A DNA stretch of 64,000 nt from the NCBI RefSeq assembly GCF_900090325.1, contig NZ_FMHW01000002.1, positions 2,232,001 through 2,296,000 on the forward strand. The letters are read 5' to 3'. Every line of letters starts with the position of its first letter. Within the stretch, counting starts at the first letter, position 1. The notes beneath the pieces are model-generated. The model saw only the letters and a list, made by a program, of their open reading frames with translations, searched no databases and was not told the origin of the DNA. Below, piece after piece: positions 52,401-60,947 of this stretch. The position numbers and the translations under genes were made by a program. The stretch is from Micromonospora pallida (lineage in GTDB: Bacteria; Actinomycetota; Actinomycetes; Mycobacteriales; Micromonosporaceae).

Positions 52401-53809
52401 CCGACGACCTGTTCGACTGCGGTGCCCACAGCCTGATGATCACGCAGGCCGCCCGGGAGCTGCGCCGCCTCGGCGCGCCCCAGCTCACCGCCGGCGACGT
52501 CCTGGCCAGCCCCACCGTCGCCGGCCTGGCCGCCCGGATCGAGGCCGCCGTCTCCGGGCGACCGCTGATCGAGGTGCACGGCAACGGCCCCGACCTCGCC
52601 GCCGAGGTCCTCCTCGACCCGGCGGTCGCCCCCGACCCGGGCACACCGGCCCGCACCGGCCCCCCGAAGGTGGTGCTGCTCACCGGTGCCACCGGATTCG
52701 TCGGCGCGTTCCTCTGCGCCGAACTGGTCCGGCAGACCAGCGCCGAGATCGTCTGCCTGGTCCGGGCCGCCAGTCCCGAGGAGGGCACCGAACGCCTCCA
52801 GAACGCGCTGGCCTCCTACGGTCTGCCGTCGCCGCCCGCGCACCGGCTGCGCGTCGTCCCGGCCGACCTGGCCAAGCCCCGACTCGGCCTGACGCCAGCC
52901 GAGTTCGACGCCCTCGCCGACGAGGTCGACGCGATCTACCACTGTGGCGCCTGGGTCAACTTCGTGCGCCCCTACCGGTCCCTCAAGGCCACCAACGTGC
53001 GCGGCACCGAGGAGGTACTGCGACTGTCCACCCGGGGTCGGACCACCCCGGTCCACTACGTCTCCACCCTGGCCGTGCTCGCCGGAGCCGTCGCCGGCGG
53101 CGCCGGTGAGGTCCGCGAGGACGACCCGCTGCCGCCGCCGGTGGGTCACGACACCGCCTACAGCCAGAGCAAGTGGGTCGCCGAGGGCCTGATCGGCATT
53201 GCCCGGGAGCGGGGTGTACCCGTGTCGGTCTACCGGGCCGGCGCCGTACTCGGTGACAGCCGCACCGGCGCCACCAACCGGGAGGACTACGTCACCAAGG
53301 TCATCCAGGGCTGCCTCGACCTCGGGCTGGCGCCCACCCGTCGGTACGCCTTCGCCGCCGCCAGCGTCGACTACGTCGCCCGTACCGTGGTCGCGCTGTC
53401 CCTGCGACCGGAGACCCTCGGCTGCACCTTCCACACCGTCAACCCCGAGCCGCTGGACTGGAACGACATCTTCGGTCACCTGCGGGCCTCCGGCTACCGG
53501 GTGCCGAGCGTCGACTGGCCGCACTGGCGCCACCAGCTCACCGAACAGATCGAGGCCGACGAAACGGCCAACACCCTCGCCCCGCTGATGGCGATGCTCG
53601 GCGACACCACCGACCGGGACATGCCCCGGATGCGCTGCGACAACGTCTGGTCGGCGCTGCCGGCCGACCTGGCCCGCCCGCCGGAGCTGGACGTCGCCCT
53701 GTTCGCGCGGATGCTGGGCTTCCTCGCCCGGCGCGGGGTCCTGCCCGCACCGCCGGACGCCGATCCGCGTCCCGCTGTCCCCGACACCACCCGGGAGAAC
53801 CTGCCATGA
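49496..53809 (+). CDS. type I PKS module KS-AT-ACP with terminal thioester reductase
   Basis: A 1437-aa protein. KS has Cys193 (TACSTSL), His329 (HGTAT) and His369 (KANIGH). AT starts about 548, with Ser646 in GHSLGE. Its extender motif reads AASHS (742-746), neither the malonyl HAFH nor the methylmalonyl YASH type. ACP Ser979 is in DCGAHSL. The C-terminal reductase has TGATGFVG (1063-1070) and catalytic Tyr1222/Lys1226 (YSQSK). There are no KR, DH or ER domains, so the beta-keto group stays. NADPH-dependent release would give an aldehyde or alcohol, or an aldehyde that cyclises with the free N-terminal amine. No thioesterase is present. Confidence 0.92.
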   Translation: MSAHLDSTGAAPDAGPPDGVEPIAIIGMACRVPGADTVTGFWANMLDGVDSITRFTADELRAAGVDPHLLADPEYVPAGAVIDDADHFDAEFFGYNAAEAETMDPQQRIFCEVAWTALEDSGHTPDRTDGAVGVFAGTFMNKYLMANLATNPRFQRSAMAPLARIFNDKDFLATRVAYLLDLNGPACTVQTACSTSLVATHLACQSLLTYESDLALAGGVTINLPLKAGYSHAYSGVFSPDGRCRPFDADAAGTVPGNGAVVLVLRRLSDALADRDHIYAVIRASAVNNDGAVKAGFTAPSVDGQARVVTATHALAAISPGSIGYLETHGTATRVGDPIEVAALTQAFRVGTARRGFCALGSVKANIGHLDAAAGAAGLMRAALAVRHGRIPPMPGFRSPNPDLDLDTSPFYVPTRVTEWPADAGPRRAGVSAFGVGGTNAHVVLEQPPPIPEPAVPAPATGWHLVPLSARSRTAVDAATRRLADHLEEHPDLDLADVAFTLQDGRRDFPVRRFAACADLPDLVAVLRGEDPHRLVTRTAADTVHRAVFMFPGGGNQHREMGADLYRCHPVFRAEIDRCAALLRDRLDVDLTALLFPAGGGGPGRGRGLGRAEGPGVVTALFAVEYALAKLWMSWGVEPAAMLGHSLGEYVAACLSGVFTLGDALAVTYARGELFARMAPGRMLAVPLPEAQVAELLDERLSIAAVNAPELTVVAGPDGDIAALDRRLADRGVDCGRINVPAASHSWLVEPMLDEFTARVKECDLRPPHSPFVSGVTGDWIRAEDATDPHYWARHLRQPVRFADALRTVVTAPDRVLLEVGPGRALTALVPGQRLAPTPTAVASLGHPRDRLPDTAHLMAAVGRLWQAGVTVDWPALHSSRPARRVSLPGYPFQRRRYWVEPGTTAVVPGPADPAGAPSSDTAAVDVASNAADLADAPEDGYLAPRDERERQVARVWCDLLGVDRISVTDDLFDCGAHSLMITQAARELRRLGAPQLTAGDVLASPTVAGLAARIEAAVSGRPLIEVHGNGPDLAAEVLLDPAVAPDPGTPARTGPPKVVLLTGATGFVGAFLCAELVRQTSAEIVCLVRAASPEEGTERLQNALASYGLPSPPAHRLRVVPADLAKPRLGLTPAEFDALADEVDAIYHCGAWVNFVRPYRSLKATNVRGTEEVLRLSTRGRTTPVHYVSTLAVLAGAVAGGAGEVREDDPLPPPVGHDTAYSQSKWVAEGLIGIARERGVPVSVYRAGAVLGDSRTGATNREDYVTKVIQGCLDLGLAPTRRYAFAAASVDYVARTVVALSLRPETLGCTFHTVNPEPLDWNDIFGHLRASGYRVPSVDWPHWRHQLTEQIEADETANTLAPLMAMLGDTTDRDMPRMRCDNVWSALPADLARPPELDVALFARMLGFLARRGVLPAPPDADPRPAVPDTTRENLP

Positions 53810-55038
53810 CCATGCTCCTGACCGGTGCCACGCTCATCGACGGGCTCGGCGGCGACCCGGTGACCGACCGGGCCGTACGGATCGAAGCCGACCGGATCAC
53901 GCAGGTGGGCGCCTGGAGCCCGGCCGACGGCGCGGATCTGGTCGACCTGGGCGGGCTGACCCTGCTGCCGGGACTGATCGACGCGCACACCCATGTGGGC
54001 TACTCCAGCGACGTCCGGGCGGTGCTGAACGGGGAGCTGTCGGTAGCCGAACGGGCCGCCGACATCTTCCGCAACCTGCGCGAGACCCTGGACGCCGGAT
54101 TCACCACGATCCGGGACTGCGGCGGCCTCGACCTCGGGGTGCTGCGCACGGTGCGACGAGGGCTGGTCCCCGGCCCCCGCATCTGGGCCGCCGCCGTCGC
54201 GCTGTCCCAGACCGGCGGTCACGGTCGGCTGGGTTCGCCGCTGGCGCCAGCGGGCCCGTCACCCCTGTCGGTGCGCGGCCTGACCGGGATGACCCCCAAC
54301 GCCGACGGCGTCGAGGAGGTCCGCCGGGCCGCCCGCGAGTGCTTCCGTCAGGGCGCGTCGTTCCTGAAGATGGCCGTCACCGGTGGGGTCATCTCGGTGT
54401 CCGACGCGTTGGAGGACACCCAGTACACCGTCGAGGAGATCGCGGTCGCCGTCGCCGAGGCGCGGGCCCGCAACACCTATGTCACCGTGCACGCCCACAA
54501 CGGCGCGGGCATCCGCAACGCCGTCCAGGCCGGCGTCGGCTGCGTCGAACACGGCACCGGCATCGACGAGGCCACCGCCGCGATGATGGCCGCCCACGGC
54601 GTACACCTGGTGCCCACCCTGGCCATCGCCGAGATGATGCGTACCGACTCCGAGCGGCAGGGACTCGCCCCCGGTTTCCGGGACCGGGTCGGCGACACCG
54701 CACAGCGCATGATCGACGGCATGCTGCTGGCCCGCGACTCCGGCGTGCTGGTCGGCTCCGGCTCCGACCTGATCGGACCGGACCAGAACCACCGCGGTCT
54801 GGAGCTCGTACTCAAGGCCCGCGTGCTGGGGCCGATGGCGGCGATCGTGTCGGCCACCTCGGTCAACGCCCGTATCATGCGGGTCGCCGACCGTCTCGGG
54901 TCGGTCGAGGTGGGCAAACTGGCCGATCTCGTCGCCGTGGACTTCGACCCGCTCAGCGAGCCGTACCTGTTCCACGACCCGGACCGGGTCGTCCTCGTCG
55001 TCAGCAATGGCACGATTGTCAAGGACACCCGCAAGTGA
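53806..55038 (+). CDS. metal-dependent amidohydrolase
   Basis: A 410-aa amidohydrolase-superfamily protein related to imidazolonepropionase/Xaa-Pro dipeptidase-like enzymes. Metal ligands appear in order: DAHTHVG, a candidate carboxylated Lys in FLKMAVTGG, VHAHN, CVEHGT and GSGSDL. ATG 53806 overlaps the PKS stop. Cytoplasmic, no signal peptide. Position inside the synthetase operon suggests it trims or hydrolyses an amide, lactam or cyclic imine in the product or precursor. It could also be a self-resistance hydrolase. No substrate evidence. Confidence 0.82.
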   Translation: MTMLLTGATLIDGLGGDPVTDRAVRIEADRITQVGAWSPADGADLVDLGGLTLLPGLIDAHTHVGYSSDVRAVLNGELSVAERAADIFRNLRETLDAGFTTIRDCGGLDLGVLRTVRRGLVPGPRIWAAAVALSQTGGHGRLGSPLAPAGPSPLSVRGLTGMTPNADGVEEVRRAARECFRQGASFLKMAVTGGVISVSDALEDTQYTVEEIAVAVAEARARNTYVTVHAHNGAGIRNAVQAGVGCVEHGTGIDEATAAMMAAHGVHLVPTLAIAEMMRTDSERQGLAPGFRDRVGDTAQRMIDGMLLARDSGVLVGSGSDLIGPDQNHRGLELVLKARVLGPMAAIVSATSVNARIMRVADRLGSVEVGKLADLVAVDFDPLSEPYLFHDPDRVVLVVSNGTIVKDTRK

Positions 55039-56654
55039 CCGCCGCCGTGGAACCGGAGCGGACCAACGGCCGGCGGGACGGCATGGCCGCCGCCCGGCCC
55101 GCCCCGACCACCGCCGAGAAGGTGGCCGAACTACGTCGCCGGCGTGCCGAGGCGGATCAGCCCGGCTCGCCCCGAGCGGCCCGCCGCCTGGCCGCCCGGG
55201 GCCGGATGACCGCTCGGGAGCGCATCCTGGCGCTGCTCGACCCCGACTCGTTCGTGGAGACCGACCGGTTGGCCCGCCGGGACATCGAGGGCCACACCGG
55301 GCCGCAGCCACCCGGGGACGGTGTCATCACCGGTTTCGGCACGGTCGACGGCCGCCAGGTGTGTGTCTACGCGCACGACTCGACCCACCGGGGTGGCAGC
55401 GCGGGGGCGGTCTTCGGCGCCAAGGTCGGCAAGATACTCGACCACGCCCTGCGCGTCGGCTGCCCGGTGGTCGGCATCAACGACTCCAGCGGTGCCCGGG
55501 TGGAGGAGGGGGTGCTGGCCCTGGCCGCGTACGGCGAGGTGGCCCGTCGGATGGTGACCGCCTCCGGGGTGATCCCGCAGATCTCCCTCATCATGGGGGT
55601 CTGCGCGGGCGGTGCCGTCTACACGCCCGCGTTCACCGATTTCGTGGTCATGGTGGAGAACACCTCGCACATGTTCGTCACCGGCCCGGACGTCATCCGG
55701 GCGGTGACCGGGGAACGGGTGGGCATGGAAAGCCTGGGCGGCGCCACGGTGCACGCCACCCGGAGCGGGAACGCCCACTACGCCGCCGCGAGCGAGGCCG
55801 AGGCCATCGACTACGTCCGGGACCTGCTGTCCTACCTGCCGGCCAACAACCTCGACCCGGCTCCGGTCTGGCCACCGGCATCCCCCCTGGATCCCACCGA
55901 CGCCGACCGGGAACTCGACACCCTCGTACCCGACCGGGCCACCGTCCCGTTCGACATGCACGAGGTGATCAGACGGATCGTCGACGACGGCGACCTGCTG
56001 CCGGTGCACCCCGACTTCGCTCCCAACATCATCTGTGGCTTCGCCCGCGTGGACGGGGGCACGGTGGGCGTGGTCGCCAATCAGCCACTGCACCTGGCCG
56101 GTGCCATCGACATCGACGCCGCCGAGAAGGCCGCCCGGTTCGTTCGCTTCTGCGACTCGTTCAACATCCCGGTGCTCACCCTCGTCGACGTGCCCGGTTA
56201 CCTGCCCGGTACCGCCCAGGAACACCAGGGCATCATCCGCAGGGGCGCGAAACTCGCGTTCGCCTACATCGAGGCGACGGTACCGAAGGTCACCGTCGTG
56301 GTGCGGCGGGCCTTCGGTGGCGGGTACGCGGTCATGGGCTCCAGGGAGCTGGGGGCCGACCTGTGCTTCGCCTGGCCGACCGCGCAGATCGGCGTGATGG
56401 GTGCGGCCGGCGGGGTCGCCCTGCTGCACCACCGGGCGCTCGCCCAGGCCGACGACTCCGCGCTGTTGCGTCAGGTCCTCCTGCGGGAGTACGAGGACCG
56501 GTTGCTCACGCCCTACCGGGCCGCCGAACACGGGTGCGTGGACGACCTGATCCTGCCGTCGGAGACCCGACCCGCGATCGTCCGGGCGCTGCGTGCCCTG
56601 AGCACCAAGCGGGTCATCCTTCCGGCCAGGAAGCACGGCAACATCCCGCTGTGA
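55035..56654 (+). CDS. acyl-CoA carboxylase beta subunit (carboxyltransferase)
   Basis: A 539-aa PccB/AccD-type protein starting at GTG 55035, overlapping the amidohydrolase stop. Typical segments are HDSTHRGGSAGAVFGAKVGK, GINDSSGARVEEGV, the oxyanion-hole glycines in MGVCAGGAVYTPAFTDF, and RRAFGGGYAVMGS. It transfers carboxyl from biotin to an acyl-CoA to make malonyl-, methylmalonyl- or a longer extender unit. Its place next to the PKS suggests it supplies the extender for that AT or for the FabH/ACP/KAS set. The biotin-carrying alpha subunit must come from elsewhere. Confidence 0.9.
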   Translation: MTAAVEPERTNGRRDGMAAARPAPTTAEKVAELRRRRAEADQPGSPRAARRLAARGRMTARERILALLDPDSFVETDRLARRDIEGHTGPQPPGDGVITGFGTVDGRQVCVYAHDSTHRGGSAGAVFGAKVGKILDHALRVGCPVVGINDSSGARVEEGVLALAAYGEVARRMVTASGVIPQISLIMGVCAGGAVYTPAFTDFVVMVENTSHMFVTGPDVIRAVTGERVGMESLGGATVHATRSGNAHYAAASEAEAIDYVRDLLSYLPANNLDPAPVWPPASPLDPTDADRELDTLVPDRATVPFDMHEVIRRIVDDGDLLPVHPDFAPNIICGFARVDGGTVGVVANQPLHLAGAIDIDAAEKAARFVRFCDSFNIPVLTLVDVPGYLPGTAQEHQGIIRRGAKLAFAYIEATVPKVTVVVRRAFGGGYAVMGSRELGADLCFAWPTAQIGVMGAAGGVALLHHRALAQADDSALLRQVLLREYEDRLLTPYRAAEHGCVDDLILPSETRPAIVRALRALSTKRVILPARKHGNIPL

Positions 56655-56707
56655 CCTGCCGGCCGGACCGGGCAGCGCCGCCCAGGCGTGCCGGGCGGTG
56701 GCCGCCG

Positions 56708-59557
56708 TCAGCTCGCTGCCGCTTCCCCGGCCGGCACCGCCGCACCGACCGGATGCCCCGTGGCCCCGATGAGACGGGCCACCACCGCCCGGGAGGAGAC
56801 GCCCAGCTTGGCGAAGATGTTCGCCAGGTGCATCTCCACCGTCTTCTCGGTCACGAACAGCTCCTGCGCCACCCGCCGGTTCGTCAGTCCCTGGCTGACC
56901 AGCACGGCGACCTGACGCTCCCGACGGGTGAGCAGATTCAGGCCGGCCGCCGTCTCCCCGTCCTCCGGGCCTGCGCGGCGCGACGAACGCGCTGCCAGCC
57001 GGCGCCGCTCCAGCACGGCCTGCCGGGCCAGCCGATGCGCGCCCCATCCCTCGAACGCGGCCTGGGCCGCCTTGACCTCCCGGTAGCTGTCGTGGACCAA
57101 TCCGAGAGCGGCCAGTGGTCCGACGGCGACCATCCGGGCCCGGGCGGCGTCCACCACCATTCCGGCGGAGGCCAGTTCCCGCGCCGCCACCTGCGCGGCG
57201 GGCACCGCCCGCGCCGGATCGTCGACGGCCAGCACCTGTGCCCGGGCGAGCAGGGCGAGGCCGGTGTTGCCGGGCAGGTCGAGCACGGCGGCGACCGTGG
57301 CGGCGCGGTCAGCCCAGTGCGCCGCGCGCTCGGCCCTGCCGGCGGCCAGTTCCGCCCGCGTCATGGTCTCGCACCAGCTGGCCTGTGAGCACAGGTCGGA
57401 GGCGAGCAGACCGTCGCTGTCAGCCAGGCCCGGGTGGGCCGGGTGTCCGGTCACGTTCCCGCCGGCCAGCCCGATCTCCACCAGCAGCCGGCGGACCAAC
57501 AGCGAGTAGGGTCCGTCGGGCAGCATCGGCAGGGCGTCGACCTCCGGGTCGGTCTCGGCGGTGGCCCGTACCTGGCTGTCCAGCCAGGCCCGCAGGATAC
57601 GGGCCACGGCGATCTCTCGGTCACCACCGGCCGCGATGGCGACCTCCACGGCCCGCCGCGCGGACTCCTGGGCCTCTGGCAACCTGCCGCTGACCTGCAA
57701 CGCCACCACCAGGGCGGCGTAGAGGCGGGCCAGCAGCAGCAACTGCCCGCTCTGCTGGGCGCTGGAAACCGCCCGGTCCAGGTGACGGAGCGCGTCGTCG
57801 AAACGCTCGTGCAGGATCTCCGCCTCGATCACCCACACGGCGGCCCGCAGGCTGCGGACGAACTCGCCGTCGAGCATCGCGTCGAGCAGGTCGACCGCCC
57901 GGTCCAGGTGGCGGCGCGCGGCCGGCATGTCCAGTGCGGCGGTGTCCGCCACCGTCAGCAGGGCGAGGGTGGTGGCCACCGCCGAGCGGACCGGGTAGCG
58001 ACGGGCCACGTCGTACGCCGCAGCCGCCAGTTCGCGGGCGGTGTCGGCGTGGCCGGCGGCCAGCTCCGAACAGGCCAGTTCGAAGGTGAGCATGGCCCGT
58101 CCGATGCTCGGTGCGGCGGGCAGCCCGGCCAGCTCCGCCCGCGCCAACGCAGTCGCCTCGGCGCGTCGGGACAGCGACAGCTCCACCATGACGCAGAGGG
58201 CGACCGCGTGCGCACGACGGGTCGTCGGTCGACGTTGCAGCAGCTTGAGTGCCTCGTGGAGCGCGTCACGACTGGCCGGCAGGTCGCCAGCGACCGCGGC
58301 GAGCTGGGCGAGGCGTACCAGCAGCACCCCGCGCCGCTGGTGATGGTCGGGCCGATGCGGCAGCAACCGCAGGGCCACGCGAAGCCAGTGCGCCGCGGTG
58401 ACCGGATCCTGGTGTTGCACCGCCAAGGCGGCCCGGTGCAGGAGCGACACCGCGGCCACGTCACCGGGGCGGGCGGTACGGGCGACGTGCGGGGCCAGCG
58501 CCTGGGGCGGGGCTCCGCGCCGGTACAGGGCAGCCGTCGCCCGGTCGTGCGCGGCCAACTGCCAGCCGGGGCTGACCGCGTCGTAGACCGCCCGCCACAG
58601 CACGGCGTGCCGGAAGCTGATCAGCCGGCCACCGGCGACCGGGCGGACGACGTCCAGGTCGGCCAGTTCGTCGAGCGCGCGGTGCACCTCGGCGTCGCGG
58701 CACTGGCCGATCTGCGCGACCAGCGCCGGCTCGAACACCTCTCCCGCCACTGCCGCGGCGTCCAGGACGATGCGGCTCAGCGGGGAGGCGGCTTCCAACT
58801 CCCCCACCAGCCTCATCCGCAGCGCGACCGGTAACTCGCCGACGACCACCGACGCGGTGCTGCGCAACCCGGTGGCAGCGGCGGCCAGCGCGTCCAGGTG
58901 CAGCGGATTGCCGCCGCTGTGTCGGTAGACGGCCCACTGCCACGGTGTGCCGCACCGGACACCGAGCAGAGTCTGGGCGTCCTGCTCGCCGATCGGGCCG
59001 AGGGGGATCTCCCGTACCCGCTCGTCACCCGGCGCACCGACCAGCGCGGTGTGCAGGCGTACGGGCGCTTGTCGGGGCCGGTACGCCAGCACGAGCAGCA
59101 GGGGCACCGGGGACGGGGCCCGCACGACCTGGGCCAGTAGTGCGATGGTCGTCTCGTCGGCCCGGTGCATGTCGTCGACGAGGACGACCAGCCGGTGGGC
59201 ATCCGCGTCGCCGGCACGGTCCACGAGGTCGCGCACCAGGTGGACGGAAGCGGTGGACCTCGCCCACGCGGCACCCGGGCCGGTCTGCCGGGTGGCGCGG
59301 CGATCGCCGTCGACCACCGCGTCGAGCAGTGGGGCCAGGGGCTGGGACCGCTGCCCCGGGGTGGCCGAGCTGGACACCACGCGGGATCCCCGGCGCCGGG
59401 CCATCTCACCGAACTCGCTGAGCAGCCGGGACTTCCCGATGCCGGGCTCGCCGGTCACCGCCACGACCTGGAGTCCGGCGCGGCCGGTCGCCTCCAGGGT
59501 GCTCCACAGAGCCGCAATCTCGATGTCACGGCCCACGAACGGGGTCATCAGCGCCAC
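56708..59557 (-). CDS. LAL-type LuxR family transcriptional regulator
   Basis: A 949-aa regulator. The N-terminal ATPase has Walker A GEPGIGKS (about residues 36-43) and Walker B LVVLVDDMH. A long helical TPR-like middle follows. The C-terminal LuxR helix-turn-helix is at about 870-925 (LTRRERQVAVLVSQGLTNRRV, TVEMHLANIFAKLGV). Start is GTG 59557 or ATG 59548; neither has a clear ribosome binding site. Large ATP-dependent LuxR proteins are common cluster-situated activators, so it probably switches on this locus. It is convergent with the carboxylase gene and divergent from the diiron enzyme. Confidence 0.9.
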   Translation of the reverse strand: MALMTPFVGRDIEIAALWSTLEATGRAGLQVVAVTGEPGIGKSRLLSEFGEMARRRGSRVVSSSATPGQRSQPLAPLLDAVVDGDRRATRQTGPGAAWARSTASVHLVRDLVDRAGDADAHRLVVLVDDMHRADETTIALLAQVVRAPSPVPLLLVLAYRPRQAPVRLHTALVGAPGDERVREIPLGPIGEQDAQTLLGVRCGTPWQWAVYRHSGGNPLHLDALAAAATGLRSTASVVVGELPVALRMRLVGELEAASPLSRIVLDAAAVAGEVFEPALVAQIGQCRDAEVHRALDELADLDVVRPVAGGRLISFRHAVLWRAVYDAVSPGWQLAAHDRATAALYRRGAPPQALAPHVARTARPGDVAAVSLLHRAALAVQHQDPVTAAHWLRVALRLLPHRPDHHQRRGVLLVRLAQLAAVAGDLPASRDALHEALKLLQRRPTTRRAHAVALCVMVELSLSRRAEATALARAELAGLPAAPSIGRAMLTFELACSELAAGHADTARELAAAAYDVARRYPVRSAVATTLALLTVADTAALDMPAARRHLDRAVDLLDAMLDGEFVRSLRAAVWVIEAEILHERFDDALRHLDRAVSSAQQSGQLLLLARLYAALVVALQVSGRLPEAQESARRAVEVAIAAGGDREIAVARILRAWLDSQVRATAETDPEVDALPMLPDGPYSLLVRRLLVEIGLAGGNVTGHPAHPGLADSDGLLASDLCSQASWCETMTRAELAAGRAERAAHWADRAATVAAVLDLPGNTGLALLARAQVLAVDDPARAVPAAQVAARELASAGMVVDAARARMVAVGPLAALGLVHDSYREVKAAQAAFEGWGAHRLARQAVLERRRLAARSSRRAGPEDGETAAGLNLLTRRERQVAVLVSQGLTNRRVAQELFVTEKTVEMHLANIFAKLGVSSRAVVARLIGATGHPVGAAVPAGEAAAS

Positions 59558-59830
59558 TGTCCCGACGCCGGCCCGCAGCAGCCGTCAGATTTCCACCAAA
59601 AAACCGAGGATCCGACCATTCTAGATCGACTCCCGTCTTCCACAGCGAGCCATCAACGACGTTGACATTAGCAGGATTCGATTCGTTTGCGAGTGGTCGG
59701 CGATGCGAGAACCAGGCCACGCAGCGAACCAGCACGTACGGATGATCCCCACCCTAGGGAACTCCCCAGTGCCCACCAAACGACCGCACGCCCATAATCG
59801 ACGATAGCCATTTATGAGGCGGAGGCATCA
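59558..59830. promoter_or_regulatory. divergent promoter region of the regulator and diiron gene
   Basis: This 273-bp gap is clearly AT-richer than neighbouring DNA. CATAAT at 59793-59798 is a candidate -10 for the rightward gene. GGCGGAGG at 59818-59825 is its ribosome binding site and decides the TTG start. No obvious palindromic operator was found. Confidence 0.4.
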
Positions 59831-60913
59831 TTGACCACCCGGCTGTACGCCCTGCCTGTCGACCAGACGGGCTGGCACATCAAGGCAGGCAACACCACCG
59901 TATTCGACTGGGACTACGACGACAGCCGGGACAAACTGCTCAGCCTCTACGAAAAGGGCAAACAGCGGCAGTGGAACGCGGCAGAACGACTTGACTGGAC
60001 CATCGAGATCGATCATGACGATCCGATGGGCATCCCGGAGGAGTCGGTGGCCATCTACGGGTCACGCACCTGGCAGTCGCTTAACCGCAGAGAAAAGGCC
60101 AACGTCCGGCTACACATGAACTCGTGGCAATTCTCCCAGTTCCTCCACGGCGAACAGGGTGCCCTCATCTGCTCGGCCAAGATCGTGCAGACCGTGCCGG
60201 ACATCGACTCCAAGTTCTACGCCGCCACCCAGGTGGTCGACGAGGCCCGCCACGTCGAGGTGTACTCCCGCTACCTACGGGAGAAGATCGGCTTCGCCTA
60301 CCCCATCAACCCGCACTTCAAGAGCCTGCTCAACGACATCATCTCCGACTCCCGCTGGGACATGACCTACCTGGGCATGCAGGTGCTCATCGAGGGTCTC
60401 GCCCTGGCCGCGTTCGGCCAGATCCGCGACTACTCCAAGGAGCCACTCGCCCAGGCACTCAACGCCTACGTCATGCAGGACGAGGCACGTCACGTGGCCT
60501 TCGGTCGGCTGGCCCTGCGCGACTACTACCCCGAGCTGACCCAGGCCGAGCGGGACGAGCGTGAGGAGTTCTGCATCGAGGCCTGCCACATGCTCCAGCA
60601 ACGCTTCGTCGGCGAGGAGGTCTGGACCGCGCTCGACCTGGACGCCGCCGAGTGCATGGCCTTCATGCGCGGCTCCGAGCACTACCAGTACTTCCGGTCC
60701 AAGCTGTTCTCCCGGATCGTGCCCACGCTGAAGGACATCGGCCTGTTCGGCCCGAAGCTGCAACGGGCCTTCGCCGACATGGGAGTGCTCGACTACCAGA
60801 ACGCCAACCTCGACCGGCTGATGGCCGAGGACGAGACCGTCGCCGACGAGGTCGACCGGCTGCGCCGGGAGCAGGTCGCGCAGGCGATCCGGCTCGGCTC
60901 CGAGTCGTCCTGA
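59831..60913 (+). CDS. ferritin-like diiron oxygenase/oxidase
   Basis: A 360-aa protein starting at TTG 59831, six bases after GGCGGAGG. Two DEARH motifs (around residues 138-142 and 216-220), with Glu residues in helices before each (LHGEQGALICS and LIEGLALAAF), form a carboxylate-bridged diiron site as in ferritin-like and R2-like oxygenases. Such enzymes hydroxylate, desaturate or N-oxygenate substrates, sometimes on a carrier protein. Gene order puts it directly before an AMP-forming ligase, so it may act on the acid that the ligase activates. Exact reaction unknown. Confidence 0.8.
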   Translation: MTTRLYALPVDQTGWHIKAGNTTVFDWDYDDSRDKLLSLYEKGKQRQWNAAERLDWTIEIDHDDPMGIPEESVAIYGSRTWQSLNRREKANVRLHMNSWQFSQFLHGEQGALICSAKIVQTVPDIDSKFYAATQVVDEARHVEVYSRYLREKIGFAYPINPHFKSLLNDIISDSRWDMTYLGMQVLIEGLALAAFGQIRDYSKEPLAQALNAYVMQDEARHVAFGRLALRDYYPELTQAERDEREEFCIEACHMLQQRFVGEEVWTALDLDAAECMAFMRGSEHYQYFRSKLFSRIVPTLKDIGLFGPKLQRAFADMGVLDYQNANLDRLMAEDETVADEVDRLRREQVAQAIRLGSESS

Positions 60914-60947
60914 CCCCCACCGAGCGGCCGGCCCGAGGAGATTGCCC